From: Cyanothece sp. UBA12306
GTDB taxonomy: Bacteria > Cyanobacteriota > Cyanobacteriia > Cyanobacteriales > Microcystaceae
Direction: 5' to 3'
NCBI GenBank assembly: GCA_003448685.1
Contig: DLXW01000328.1
Location: 4,068-15,409 of the forward strand
DNA length: 11,342 nucleotides
Under the pieces are notes generated by a model, which had not been told where the DNA came from, ran no database searches, and was given only the letters and a program-made list of their open reading frames with translations. Positions 1-7,698 of the stretch are shown one piece after another (the first letter of the stretch is position 1; every line of letters starts with the position of its first letter). The position numbers were made by a program, and so were the translations under genes.

Positions 1-17
1 TCTTTTTATTTTATTTT

Positions 18-36
18 GAGAATGATTATCGTTAGC
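18..36 (-). promoter_or_regulatory. Fur-box-like operator at the left edge
   Basis: On the minus strand this reads GCTAACGATAATCATTCTC, which matches the classical 19-bp Fur box GATAATGATAATCATTATC at 16 of 19 positions by my alignment. It lies about 33 bp beyond the stop of the last pst gene. It could therefore serve a leftward gene starting just outside the window, which I cannot see. AT-rich DNA can mimic Fur boxes, but the uninterrupted core GATAATCATT is hard to dismiss. Binding itself is inference. Confidence 0.45.
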
Positions 37-51
37 AACCAACCTTTTGAT

Positions 52-68
52 GTCTATAAATTATAGAC
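52..68. repeat. 17-bp perfect palindrome next to the pstB stop codon
   Basis: GTCTATAA and TTATAGAC are perfect 8-bp arms around a single central A, immediately after the pstB stop codon in the direction of transcription. It is not followed by a T-run on the minus strand, so a simple intrinsic terminator is unlikely. It could be a dimeric-regulator operator or a 3'-end stabilising hairpin (7-bp stem, 3-nt loop). Confidence 0.5.
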
Positions 69-863
69 TTATCCAAAACGTCCACTAACATAATCTCTGG
101 TTGATTCTTGGGCAGGATTCTGGAAAATAACCTCTGTATTATCATATTCCACTAAATAACCCACTTTCATTCCTTTTCCTGTTGCTTCTGCATTGTAGAA
201 CGCCGTTAAATCCGATACCCGTGATGCTTGTTGCATATTATGGGTAACAATAACAATGGTGTATTCTTGCTTTAATTCGTGGATTAATTCTTCTATTTTG
301 AGGGTAGAAATGGGATCGAGTGCAGCACAAGGTTCATCCATTAAGATAACTTCGGGTTTAACTGCAATGGTTCTAGCAATACACAGACGTTGTTGTTGTC
401 CTCCTGATAAAGCTAATCCACTTTGTTTGAGTTTATCTTTAGTTTCATCCCAAATAACTGCTTTTTTTAGAGAAGTTTCGACCAATTCATCCATATCTCC
501 TTTAAAACCGTTCAATCTAGCCCCAAAAGCAATATTTTCATAGATAGATTTAGGAAAAGGATTAGGCTTTTGAAATACCATTCCAATGCGACAGCGTAAG
601 TCGACAGGATCTACTTTATTGGCGTAAATATCTTTACCCTTAAAGGTAATTGTTCCATCAATTCTAGCACTAGGAATTAGATCATTCATTCGGTTAAAAC
701 AACGTAAAACCGTACTTTTTCCACAACCAGAAGGACCAATAAATGCTACAACTTTATTTTTAGGAATATCTAAGGAAACATCCCTAACTGCTAAATTAGA
801 GCCATAAAAAACATTAAGATTTTGGGTTTTTAAAACTGCTTCAGTGGCTACATTAGTTACCAT
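69..863 (-). CDS. pstB: Phosphate ABC transporter ATP-binding protein PstB (distal copy)
   Basis: ATPase subunit of the PstSCAB importer. It acts as a dimer on the cytoplasmic face of the membrane and hydrolyses ATP to drive phosphate through PstC/PstA. All nucleotide-binding motifs are visible: Walker [10 protein letters not shown] at residues 43-51, Q-loop glutamine 98 in VFQKPNPFP, signature LSGGQ at 152-156, Walker B ending in D176-E177, and switch histidine H208 in VTHNM. The length of 264 residues is normal. The ATG at 861-863 is preceded by AGGAG, about 13 nt upstream, which is rather far. It is the last pst gene of the cluster, 74 bp after its paralogue, to which it is closely similar throughout, so it probably arose by tandem duplication. 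Two adjacent pstB genes are usual in cyanobacterial pst clusters. Residues 176-184 read DEPCAALDP, where the neighbour has [10 protein letters not shown] see no damage; both copies look functional. Confidence 0.95.
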   Translation of the reverse strand: MVTNVATEAVLKTQNLNVFYGSNLAVRDVSLDIPKNKVVAFIGPSGCGKSTVLRCFNRMNDLIPSARIDGTITFKGKDIYANKVDPVDLRCRIGMVFQKPNPFPKSIYENIAFGARLNGFKGDMDELVETSLKKAVIWDETKDKLKQSGLALSGGQQQRLCIARTIAVKPEVILMDEPCAALDPISTLKIEELIHELKQEYTIVIVTHNMQQASRVSDLTAFYNAEATGKGMKVGYLVEYDNTEVIFQNPAQESTRDYVSGRFG

Positions 864-937
864 GATTTTTGATTAACTCCTGATGACTTTTATCGGATTA
901 ATTTTTGATGGCTATTCCTAGGATTTGTTGACAATTT

Positions 938-1744
938 TTACCCAAATCTTCCACTAACATAATCTTGAGTAGATTGTTCGCGGGGATTCCCAAAAATAAC
1001 TTCGGTCTTATCATATTCTACTAGATAACCTACTTTGCTTCCTTTATCAGTTGCTTCTGCATTAAAAAATGCGGTTAAATCTGCTACCCTTGTGGCTTGT
1101 TGCATATTATGGGTAACAATTACAATGGTGTAACTTTGTTTGAGTTCGTGCATTAATTCTTCAACTTTTAGGGTTGAAATCGGATCTAATGCGGAACAAG
1201 GTTCGTCCATCAAAACCACCTCTGGTTGCGCTGCAATAGTTCTGGCAATACAAAGACGTTGTTGTTGTCCTCCTGATAAAGCAAAGCCATTATCTTGCAA
1301 TTTATCTTTTACTTCATCCCAAAGAGCAGCCTTTTTTAGAGAAGTTTCCACTAACTCATCGAGATCACCTTGGTAGTTATTAACCCTAGCTCCATAAACT
1401 ATATTATCGTAGATAGTTTTCGGGAAAGGATTAGGTTTTTGAAATACCATTCCGATTCTCTTTCTGACTTCAACAGGATCAATATCTTTGTCATAAAGAT
1501 TTTGTCCATGATAGCTTATTTTACCAGTCAAATGAAAAATATCAATTAAATCATTCAGACGATTAAAGCAGCGTAAAATGGTACTTTTTCCACAACCAGA
1601 AGGACCAATAAAAGCAGTTACTTTGTTTTTGGGAATAGTAAAAGTGACATCCCGAACTGCCCTGTAATCTCCATAGTAAATATCGACGTTTTCTAAATTA
1701 AAAACCGTCTCTGTTTTGATTGTGTCTGACACTTGGTTGTCCAT
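938..1744 (-). CDS. pstB: Phosphate ABC transporter ATP-binding protein PstB (proximal copy)
   Basis: ATPase subunit of the phosphate importer. Numbered from the ATG at 1742-1744 (268 residues), it has Walker A at 47-55, Q-loop Q102, LSGGQ at 156-160, Walker B D180-E181 and switch histidine H212, all intact. I prefer this start because GGAGG lies 14 nt upstream. An ATG seven codons earlier (1763-1765) is also possible, but directly upstream of it there is only a heptamer repeat tract and no Shine-Dalgarno sequence. The N-terminal extension of about 20 residues before the ABC core is not conserved with the other copy. The gene follows pstA closely. A PstB homodimer or a heterodimer with the distal copy are both possible; the sequence does not decide. 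Confidence 0.94.
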   Translation of the reverse strand: MDNQVSDTIKTETVFNLENVDIYYGDYRAVRDVTFTIPKNKVTAFIGPSGCGKSTILRCFNRLNDLIDIFHLTGKISYHGQNLYDKDIDPVEVRKRIGMVFQKPNPFPKTIYDNIVYGARVNNYQGDLDELVETSLKKAALWDEVKDKLQDNGFALSGGQQQRLCIARTIAAQPEVVLMDEPCSALDPISTLKVEELMHELKQSYTIVIVTHNMQQATRVADLTAFFNAEATDKGSKVGYLVEYDKTEVIFGNPREQSTQDYVSGRFG

Positions 1745-1765
1745 TATCAAAGAACTTGCCTCCAT

Positions 1766-1805
1766 AACTATTAACTATTAACTATTAACTATTAACTATT
1801 AACTA
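1766..1805. repeat. Heptamer tandem repeat between pstA and pstB
   Basis: Five exact AACTATT units plus a partial AACTA fill the space between the pstA stop (1808-1810) and the upstream possible pstB ATG (1765). Read on the minus strand it is a TAGTTAA series, the inverse of the tract in front of pstA. It is of the short tandemly repeated heptamer kind known from cyanobacterial spacers. Confidence 0.9.
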
Positions 1806-1807
1806 AA

Positions 1808-2692
1808 TTAATAGGTTTTTTGTCGGGTAGCCCAACGGGCAGTTACACTGGTAATTAATACCAATAAGACTAAAATTAATGACCCCGCCCAAGCTAATTC
1901 TTGTTGGGGTTTAAAAGGAACGATCGCGTAGTTGTAAACTAAAACTGATAAAGTTGCGATCGGTTCAAATAATCCTTTGGGCCAGAAATTAGAAAACAAA
2001 GCAGTAAAGATCAACGGGGCAGTTTCCCCTGCTGCGCGGGCAATAGATAGGGTTACACCCGTTAAAATTGCTGGAATAGCCGCAGGAAGAACGATTTTGA
2101 TCACCGTTTGGTAATTATATGCCCCCAGTCCAAAAGCTGCCCAACGTACCTCTTGGGGAACAATTTGTAAAGCTTCATCAGTGGTTCTGATAATCGTGGG
2201 TAGCATTAATACCGCTAGGGCAACCCCCCCTGCAACGGCAGAAAATCCCACAATTTTAGTAGCTACTAATAAACCATAGGCGAAAATTCCGGCAATAATC
2301 GAAGGAACTCCACTGAGAACATTAGTTGCAAAACGAACCCAACGGGCAATTTGATTACCTCCGCTAAATTCAGATAGATAAACTGCGGCTAACACTCCGA
2401 TGGGAACTGCTATTACTGTTGCTATTCCTACTGTAAAGAAGGTTCCAATGATAGCATTAGCAATACCGCCTTCGGAAAGTCCTGGTGGTGGGGGAAGCTT
2501 AGTAAATAAATCTAGATTTATTTGTGCTGCCCCCTGAATTATCACGAAAAATAAGACCAAAAATAGGGGTATTAGGGTCAAAATCAGACATAAAGAAGCG
2601 ATCGCAGTCCAGAATGTCTCAAATAAGGCGCGGGAACTGCTGGGCTTCTTTTTTAAACTTAATCCAATATTTTCACTACTTATATTAGCCAT
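1808..2692 (-). CDS. pstA: Phosphate ABC transporter permease PstA
   Basis: One of the two inner-membrane permease subunits forming the phosphate channel with PstC. The 294-residue protein starts with a charged cytoplasmic segment (KKK at 14-16), then a hydrophobic helix at about 26-53, a periplasmic stretch with a PPPP run at 67-70, and the binding-protein-dependent permease domain from about 80 to 290. The EAA loop that docks on PstB is visible at about 173-205 (EAL..VPQEVRWAAFGLGA), followed by the family motif AAGETAP at 220-226. The ATG at 2690-2692 is the only plausible start. It has no Shine-Dalgarno sequence, because a heptamer repeat tract runs almost up to it. It lies 85 bp after pstC and is probably cotranscribed with it. 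Confidence 0.95.
   Translation of the reverse strand: MANISSENIGLSLKKKPSSSRALFETFWTAIASLCLILTLIPLFLVLFFVIIQGAAQINLDLFTKLPPPPGLSEGGIANAIIGTFFTVGIATVIAVPIGVLAAVYLSEFSGGNQIARWVRFATNVLSGVPSIIAGIFAYGLLVATKIVGFSAVAGGVALAVLMLPTIIRTTDEALQIVPQEVRWAAFGLGAYNYQTVIKIVLPAAIPAILTGVTLSIARAAGETAPLIFTALFSNFWPKGLFEPIATLSVLVYNYAIVPFKPQQELAWAGSLILVLLVLITSVTARWATRQKTY
2598..2605. repeat. HIP1 octamer within pstA
   Basis: GCGATCGC, the highly iterated palindrome of many cyanobacterial genomes, here inside the pstA coding region. Full copies also occur at 4040-4047 and 8890-8897. Confidence 0.9.
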
Positions 2693-2694
2693 TT

Positions 2695-2750
2695 TAGTTG
2701 ATAGTTGATAGTTGATAGTTAATAGTTGATAGTTGATAGTTAATAGTTGA
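2695..2750. repeat. Heptamer tandem repeat upstream of pstA
   Basis: Eight consecutive heptamers on the plus strand, six TAGTTGA and two TAGTTAA (units 4 and 7), ending 3 bp from the pstA start codon. The tract occupies the position where a ribosome binding site would be expected. It is inverted relative to the tract at 1766-1805, so the two could pair across pstA in the transcript. Confidence 0.9.
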
Positions 2751-2777
2751 TATTTTTGTGTAATCTACTATCACTAT

Positions 2778-3746
2778 TTATTGGTATTTAGCCCTAACTT
2801 GACTAACAATATAATCAGCCGCAATATTAACAATTAAGGTTAAAATCATTAACACTAAAGCAGCATACATCAAAGCCGAGACTTGCATTCCTGATGCTTC
2901 AGCAAACTGGTTAGCTAATAATGAGGAAATGGTGTTAGCAGGTTCGAGAAGAGAAGCACTTATTTTGTTAGCATTACCGATAATCATCGTAACCGCCATC
3001 GTCTCCCCCATTGCCCGTCCGAGGGCTAACATAATTCCCCCCACAATACCCGAAAAGGCTGCTGGAATTAGAACACGGAAAATAGTCTCCCAACGGGTAG
3101 CCCCTAAACCCAAGGAAGCTTGACGTAATTCGGGGGGCAAAGAAGCCAAAGAATCACGGGAAATTGCCGTAATAATTGGTAAAATCATGATTGAGAGTAC
3201 CATTCCTGCGGGTAACATTCCAGGTCCGGCTGGTGGAGTGCTAAATAGGGGAATCCAACCAAAATTATTGTTTAACCAGGAACCTATAGGGGTAAGCCAA
3301 GGAATTAAGACAAAAATTCCCCATAAACCATAAACTACGCTAGGAATAGCAGCTAGAAGTTCCACTAAAAAAACTAACGGGGTACGAAACTTGAGGGGGA
3401 TAAAATTCTCACTCAAAAAAATAGCAGTCCCGATACCTAAGGGAACTGCGATCAAAAGAGAGATTAAAGAACTAACTAAAGTTCCATAAATTACTGGTAA
3501 TGCCCCAAATTCCTCCCTTCCTGCCACAGGGTTCCAGGCACTACCAACTAAAAAACCAAACCCATAGGTTTGGATGGCAGGCCAAGCGCGGATCGTAATA
3601 ACAATGGCAATAGCAACTAAAATTAAGCCAATACTCACCGCAAAAGCTAAGGTTAGTCCAATAAATCCCGTATCAATCGTTTTTTCGAGAGACGAACGAA
3701 CGCCGACTCCGGTTTGTTTAGAATCAGAAATAGTTGGTGAACTCAT
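2778..3746 (-). CDS. pstC: Phosphate ABC transporter permease PstC
   Basis: Second channel-forming permease of the phosphate importer. Numbered from the ATG at 3744-3746 (322 residues), it has a polar N-terminus, a first membrane helix at about 27-52, a periplasmic loop with GSAWNP (68-73), and the permease domain from about 88 on. The EAA loop contacting PstB is at about 199-232 (SLPPELRQASLGLGATRWE), followed by LGRAMGET at 242-249. An in-frame TTG two codons earlier gives almost the same product, and I prefer the ATG. The ribosome binding site is weak (GAAG). The gene is 145 bp after pstS, a gap holding a strong hairpin and a short direct repeat. That arrangement fits lower expression of membrane subunits than of the binding protein. 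Confidence 0.95.
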   Translation of the reverse strand: MSSPTISDSKQTGVGVRSSLEKTIDTGFIGLTLAFAVSIGLILVAIAIVITIRAWPAIQTYGFGFLVGSAWNPVAGREEFGALPVIYGTLVSSLISLLIAVPLGIGTAIFLSENFIPLKFRTPLVFLVELLAAIPSVVYGLWGIFVLIPWLTPIGSWLNNNFGWIPLFSTPPAGPGMLPAGMVLSIMILPIITAISRDSLASLPPELRQASLGLGATRWETIFRVLIPAAFSGIVGGIMLALGRAMGETMAVTMIIGNANKISASLLEPANTISSLLANQFAEASGMQVSALMYAALVLMILTLIVNIAADYIVSQVRAKYQ

Positions 3747-3750
3747 AATC

Positions 3751-3786
3751 AAGTCTTCAAGTCAGAAGTCTTAAAGTCAGACTTCT
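3751..3786. repeat. 15-bp tandem repeat with 8-bp inverted repeat upstream of pstC
   Basis: Positions 3751-3765 and 3766-3780 are direct copies differing at one base (3758 and 3773). AGAAGTCT at 3764-3771 and AGACTTCT at 3779-3786 are perfect inverted arms with a 7-nt loop. The GAAGTCA-type heptamer also occurs around 8254-8308, so this is probably a dispersed short repeat. There is no T-run, so it is not a terminator. Confidence 0.65.
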
Positions 3787-3827
3787 ATAACTTTTAATAA
3801 AAATGGATGATAGTTGATCTTTGACTT

Positions 3828-3858
3828 AGCTAAGACGCATTTTTAATACGTCCTAGCT
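3828..3858 (-). other. Intercistronic hairpin between pstS and pstC
   Basis: In the transcript, AGCUAGGACG pairs with CGUCUUAGCU (10 bp, one G-U). The 11-nt loop can add four more pairs (one of them G-U) around an AAA tip. No U-run follows in the direction of transcription, so it is not a classical terminator. It is more likely an mRNA-stabilising or processing structure protecting the pstS message, or a partial attenuator. Confidence 0.55.
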
Positions 3859-3891
3859 TCCCTTAATTAAACTCAAGAAAAAGGCTAACTT

Positions 3892-5046
3892 TTAGTTAAC
3901 TTTAATGGTGTAATCAGGGCTAATTTGATCAGCAGCAGCAGCTACTTTCTGTCTGACACTCGGAGGTAAGGGAACATAACCGAGGGTTTTAGAAGCTTCT
4001 TGTCCTTGATTTAACCCATACTCAATCATTGCTTCCATGGCGATCGCTTTTTGAGGATCATCGTAGTCCTTATAAGCCATAATCCAGCTATAAGTTACGA
4101 TGGGATAAGAATCGTCCCCTTCTGGATCGGTGATAAATGCCCGTAGATTTTCGGGAAGAACTACTGCATCTAAGGTGGCTGAGGCTGCCTCATCAGTGGG
4201 TTCGATATAGTTTCCAGATTGGTTTTCGAGGGATGCCATGTTCAAATTATTATTCTTGGCATAGCCATATTCTACATAACCGATCGCCCCTTGGTTTTGT
4301 TGGATAGCGGCTGTTCCCCCTTCATTCCCTTTCCCGCCGATGAATTTACCTTTACTGGTAGGCCCTTCCACACTTTTACCTTGTCCGATGGCAGTTTCCC
4401 ACTCTGGGTTAATCGCACTAAGATGCTTGGTAAAGACTCCGGTGGTTCCACTACCGTCGGAACGGTGTACTACAGTAATGGGTTCATTAGGTAATTTGAG
4501 GTCGGGGTTAACCTCAGCAATTTTGGGATCATTCCAGTTGGTAATATCTCCCTTCATAATCCCTACATAGGCTTCTCTAGAAAGCTTAAGACCTTCAACT
4601 CCAGGTAAATTATAGGCAAAAACAATACTTCCGGCGGTCATGGGTAATAAGATTACTCCTCTATTTACCTTCGCTATTTCTTCATCCTTCATGGCCACAT
4701 CACTAGCCCCAAAGTCTACAGTCTCGCTGCTAAATTGTTCTACTCCAGCACCACTTCCTACCGACTGATAATTAACTTGCAGTTCGGGAACTACCTCATT
4801 GAGTTGAACAAACCAGTTTTGATAAAGGGGAGCCGGAAAAGACGCTCCTGCGCCTGTTAGAGCCACATTTCCTTGAAGGGGTGGCTTTTCTGCGGGCGCT
4901 GAAGCTGTATCAGTTCCTGCGGTATCAGTAGACCCTGTGTCAGTTGTACCACCACCACAGGCTGCTAAACTTACTGTTAATGCCAGTATTGATAAAGAAG
5001 ATATTAAACCTGATGGACTTTGATTGAATTTGAGAAGTTTTAACAT
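3892..5046 (-). CDS. pstS: Phosphate-binding lipoprotein PstS
   Basis: Phosphate-binding protein that delivers phosphate to PstC/PstA. Numbered from the ATG at 5044-5046 (384 residues), it has a lipoprotein signal with hydrophobic segment 12-29 and lipobox LAAC (Cys30), then a Thr/Asp/Gly-rich tether at about 31-55. Phosphate-cleft motifs of the PstS family are visible: GAGASFPAPLY at 65-75, GSGAG at 97-101, DFGASD at 111-116 and RSDGSGTT at 195-202. A TTG start ten codons earlier (5076) is possible, but it would lie at or before the transcription start implied by the Pho box and -10. There is no clear Shine-Dalgarno sequence. It is the first gene of the pst cluster and contains a HIP1 site at 4040-4047. 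It is clearly distinct in sequence from SphX across the spacer. Confidence 0.95.
   Translation of the reverse strand: MLKLLKFNQSPSGLISSLSILALTVSLAACGGGTTDTGSTDTAGTDTASAPAEKPPLQGNVALTGAGASFPAPLYQNWFVQLNEVVPELQVNYQSVGSGAGVEQFSSETVDFGASDVAMKDEEIAKVNRGVILLPMTAGSIVFAYNLPGVEGLKLSREAYVGIMKGDITNWNDPKIAEVNPDLKLPNEPITVVHRSDGSGTTGVFTKHLSAINPEWETAIGQGKSVEGPTSKGKFIGGKGNEGGTAAIQQNQGAIGYVEYGYAKNNNLNMASLENQSGNYIEPTDEAASATLDAVVLPENLRAFITDPEGDDSYPIVTYSWIMAYKDYDDPQKAIAMEAMIEYGLNQGQEASKTLGYVPLPPSVRQKVAAAADQISPDYTIKVN
4040..4047. repeat. HIP1 octamer within pstS
   Basis: GCGATCGC inside the coding region near the 3' end of pstS. It supports a cyanobacterial origin of the window. Confidence 0.9.
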
Positions 5047-5080
5047 AGTAGGATTTGGTAAATTTGAGAAATCCAAATAA

Positions 5081-5086
5081 ACTTTA
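5081..5086 (-). promoter_or_regulatory. Candidate -10 of the pstS promoter
   Basis: TAAAGT on the minus strand begins 9 nt after the Pho box ends. This fits the usual layout in which a Pho box replaces the -35 element. A start near 5074 would give a leader of about 28 nt before the pstS ATG. The assignment is inference from spacing. Confidence 0.35.
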
Positions 5087-5095
5087 GATCAGAAC

Positions 5096-5125
5096 TTAGC
5101 AAAGTCAGGTAAACAATAGGTTAAG
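5096..5125 (-). promoter_or_regulatory. Pho box (SphR/PhoB-type operator) for the pst cluster
   Basis: Three 8-bp direct repeats with 3-bp spacers on the minus strand: CTTAACCT (5118-5125), GTTTACCT (5107-5114) and TTTGCTAA (5096-5103). Against the cyanobacterial consensus YTTAAYYW they match 8, 6 and 5 of 8 positions. The exact 11-bp period, the orientation and the location 50-80 bp upstream of the pstS ATG all support a phosphate-starvation operator. Confidence 0.6.
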
Positions 5126-5407
5126 AAAGTTGTTTTAAGGTTTTCAGATGGCTTAAAATCAAGGTACTGTTTAAAATTATTTTTTTTATTAATACTTTTT
5201 TAATGTTGCTCTGGTATATTGCTTTCTAGAATAGAGTTGAGATATACTCATGTCCGAGTGAAATTGCCACAATATAAGTACAATTATTGACAAACAGGCT
5301 TGCTTTAGAAGTTAAACATTAAATTAATACTAAATCTAATTTCAAAAGTTAATTTATCGGTTATTTTACGACCTAAGTTTATCCATTATATTGATATAGT
5401 TAAAGCC
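5126..5407. other. AT-rich divergent spacer between pstS and sphX
   Basis: The spacer holds no ORF I can support. A TTGACA hexamer occurs at 5287-5292, but no good -10 lies 16-18 bp after it. TATAAG at about 5274 is another weak -10 candidate. I looked for a plus-strand Pho box for sphX and found only isolated TTAA-type octamers without the 11-bp period. Confidence 0.4.
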
Positions 5408-6451
5408 ATGAAAAAAAGATCAAATTCTTATGGTATGAATATCAAAAATATCGGAATAGCAATAGCATCTCTACTAACGCTTTCTGCTTGTAGTCAAGTG
5501 TATTCCAACGATATTAAACCTGTTAAAATTGATGGCTCAAGTACGGTTTTTCCCATTACTGAAGCTATCCTGGAATCATACCAAAGTCAACCTGCTTGGA
5601 AACAACTCAAAAATCTGACTATTGAAAGTGATTTTTCAGGTACAGGAGGAGGATTTAAAAAGTTCTGTGCAGGAGAAACCGATATCAATGCTGCCTCTCG
5701 ACCCATTTCAACCAAAGAGATGGCCGCCTGTAATCAAAGTAAAGTAAGATACATTGAACTGCCTATTGCTTTTGACGCAATTACAGTTGTCGTTAATCCC
5801 CAAAACACTTGGACAGATAGCTTAACCACTGCTCAATTGCGAACAATGTGGGAAACTAATGCTGAGGGAAAAATCACCCAATGGAATCAAGTCGATCCGT
5901 CCTATCCTGAGCGTCCTTTAAACCTTTATGGCCCCGATACAAAATCAGGAACTTATGATTATTTTACACAAGCAGTCATAGGTAAACCGAAAATGAGTCG
6001 CCAAGATTACGTTTTTAGTGCTGATGATCAAGCTTTAGTCAATGGTGTGGTTCAAGATCCCAATGCTTTGGGATATTTTGGCTATGCTTATTTTGAGCAA
6101 AATCAGGAGAAATTGAAAGCCATAGCGATCGATAATGGCAAAGGTGGGGTGATACCTTCGAGGGAAACCGTAGAGACTAACCAATATCAACCCTTAGCTA
6201 GGCCAATATTTATCTATGTTAACGCTAAAAACGCCCAGGACAATAGAGCTTTAGAGGAATTTGTAGAATTTTACCTCCAAACGGCCCCAGAATTAGTTAG
6301 TCAAGTTGGTTATATTCCCCTACCCGAAGAAGGCTATCATTTGGCTAAAGTCCAATGGCAAAAAATGGAAGTAGGAACTGTTTTTGAAGGAAAACCCCAA
6401 TTTGATCTTTCCATAGGGGAATTATTACGCAAACAAGCAAATTTTGAGTAA
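5408..6451 (+). CDS. sphX: SphX-type phosphate-binding lipoprotein
   Basis: Second phosphate-binding protein, of the SphX branch of the PstS superfamily that in cyanobacteria accompanies Pst transporters and is induced by phosphate starvation. It has 347 residues, with a basic N-terminus (KKR), hydrophobic segment 13-27 and lipobox LSAC (Cys28). Family motifs are [12 protein letters not shown] at 42-53, [12 protein letters not shown] at 76-87, DINAASRPI at 92-100 and [12 protein letters not shown] at 175-186; the last corresponds to the phosphate-contacting SGT loop. An internal ATG at codon 10 could also serve as start. Neither has a clear Shine-Dalgarno sequence. It is divergent from pstS, whereas in Synechocystis sphX is, as I recall, codirectional with the pst genes. 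It converges on the minor-pilin operon with a 30-bp gap. It probably feeds the same PstCAB permease with different affinity (inference). Confidence 0.93.
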   Translation: MKKRSNSYGMNIKNIGIAIASLLTLSACSQVYSNDIKPVKIDGSSTVFPITEAILESYQSQPAWKQLKNLTIESDFSGTGGGFKKFCAGETDINAASRPISTKEMAACNQSKVRYIELPIAFDAITVVVNPQNTWTDSLTTAQLRTMWETNAEGKITQWNQVDPSYPERPLNLYGPDTKSGTYDYFTQAVIGKPKMSRQDYVFSADDQALVNGVVQDPNALGYFGYAYFEQNQEKLKAIAIDNGKGGVIPSRETVETNQYQPLARPIFIYVNAKNAQDNRALEEFVEFYLQTAPELVSQVGYIPLPEEGYHLAKVQWQKMEVGTVFEGKPQFDLSIGELLRKQANFE

Positions 6452-6481
6452 GTAAGTCCAAAATTTTTATACTTCTGCTAC

Positions 6482-7681
6482 TTATTTGTCAATAGTAACT
6501 AAGACATGAGCATCGGGAGAAAGAGTAGGTGTAGTACCATCTACATCCAGTAAATAAAGAATCTTATTGTCAGGTAGATTTAAAGTACCATCACCGTTAA
6601 CAGAACCTGATGGTAACTGACTTTTTATGAGACTCAGAAGGCCAGATGATAAAGTATCTGGTAATTTTTTACCATCAGTGTAATATTTTGTGTGATTGGA
6701 ATCAGAAGAAGAAACCGTAGTACCACCACAGGATATATCAAAGGTAATGGTTTCGCCTCCAGAGAAAGTGCTTCCTCCTGAGGGTGAACCATCAAGATGG
6801 ATACTAGGTGTAACAGCATTAAGACAGACAGAAGGATCAAGGATATCTGAACTGGTGTTGAGAGATCCTCCGGTTTCAGGAACTATTCCACTGTCATAGA
6901 GACCAAAATCAGGGAAAGTGAGTCCCACTGCTCCACTATAATCAGCAGCAGCAAAAGCTTGAGTTACTACTTGGTAATTCATCTTTTTCCCATAGCGAGA
7001 ATCATCGTTAGATTTACCAATAGATTTTAGTTGATTGCTACTGGTTCCAGTTAAATAGAATTTAGCTAATTTTCCCCCAGTTTGAACACAAACAAAAAAT
7101 CCTTTAATATCAGAACTATTGGTAGGAAGGCGAGTAAATCCGGCATCACAGGTTGTAGTCCCAGTGCTACTATCAGAAATGCCATCAATGAGAGCTTCTC
7201 CATCCCAACCGCCAGGATTAAACTGATCGCTATCGTAGGTACCATCCAAATTAAAACCTGGTCCGAAGCGTCGGAGTATGTAAGGAGGTTGCCAAATAGC
7301 ACTCGAACTTGCCGGTTCTAAATAATAAACTACCCGTTCAGGAACCCCTGGTATTTTGAGAGCCAGAACTGGAATCCTACCGTTGCTGGTACCCTTTTTA
7401 GTATCATAGGTTGGTGCGTTGGTGCCGAGAGTTGTTAAATCCGTTTCCATGCTATCAGCATTTTGGATTTCTGCAGAGACAAATTGAGCCGCTTGATTGA
7501 TATTAGATTGAGTCTGTGATGTGGCTAATGCCACTTTATTTTCCCGTAAAATAATTATCAGTCCGCCGATTGACGCACTAACAACAATGAAGCTAAAACT
7601 AGCAGCAACAATCAGTTCAGCTAGGGAATAGCCAGAATTTTGGCGAGATTTTGTTAAGAGTTTTAAATAGTTTTTTAACAT
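6482..7681 (-). CDS. PilW/GspJ-like minor pseudopilin
   Basis: Type IV pilin-like protein, last in the operon. From the ATG at 7679-7681 (399 residues) it has a basic 17-residue leader ending NSG, then the prepilin peptidase cleavage site G|YSLAE with Glu22 at mature +5. A hydrophobic helix spans about 23-46, followed by an amphipathic helix with REN. The long C-terminal part is beta-rich, with several Gly/Ser runs and cysteines at about 178, 198, 286 and 318. Size and N-terminus fit the PilW/GspJ class, one of the minor pilins that initiate pilus assembly. An ATG 12 codons earlier (7717) overlaps the upstream gene by 19 bp. I prefer the internal start because its leader length is typical, though neither has a good ribosome binding site. 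In filamentous cyanobacteria a comparable member is called HpsC or HpsD; I cannot assign which. Confidence 0.85.
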   Translation of the reverse strand: MLKNYLKLLTKSRQNSGYSLAELIVAASFSFIVVSASIGGLIIILRENKVALATSQTQSNINQAAQFVSAEIQNADSMETDLTTLGTNAPTYDTKKGTSNGRIPVLALKIPGVPERVVYYLEPASSSAIWQPPYILRRFGPGFNLDGTYDSDQFNPGGWDGEALIDGISDSSTGTTTCDAGFTRLPTNSSDIKGFFVCVQTGGKLAKFYLTGTSSNQLKSIGKSNDDSRYGKKMNYQVVTQAFAAADYSGAVGLTFPDFGLYDSGIVPETGGSLNTSSDILDPSVCLNAVTPSIHLDGSPSGGSTFSGGETITFDISCGGTTVSSSDSNHTKYYTDGKKLPDTLSSGLLSLIKSQLPSGSVNGDGTLNLPDNKILYLLDVDGTTPTLSPDAHVLVTIDK

Positions 7682-7698
7682 TGTATTTTTGCCAGAAA

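Noticed and set aside
5287..5316. Sigma70-type promoter for sphX starting with TTGACA
   Set aside because: No acceptable -10 hexamer at 16-18 bp; only GTTAAA or AGTTAA are available.
6452..6481. Bidirectional terminator between sphX and the PilW-like gene
   Set aside because: Only 4-5 bp AAGT/ACTT arms can be paired, with no stable stem before a T-run; not enough to call.
6634..7321. ORFs overlapping the PilW-like gene on both strands
   Set aside because: They are frame shadows of a gene with a clear prepilin motif and lack start signals or recognisable domains.
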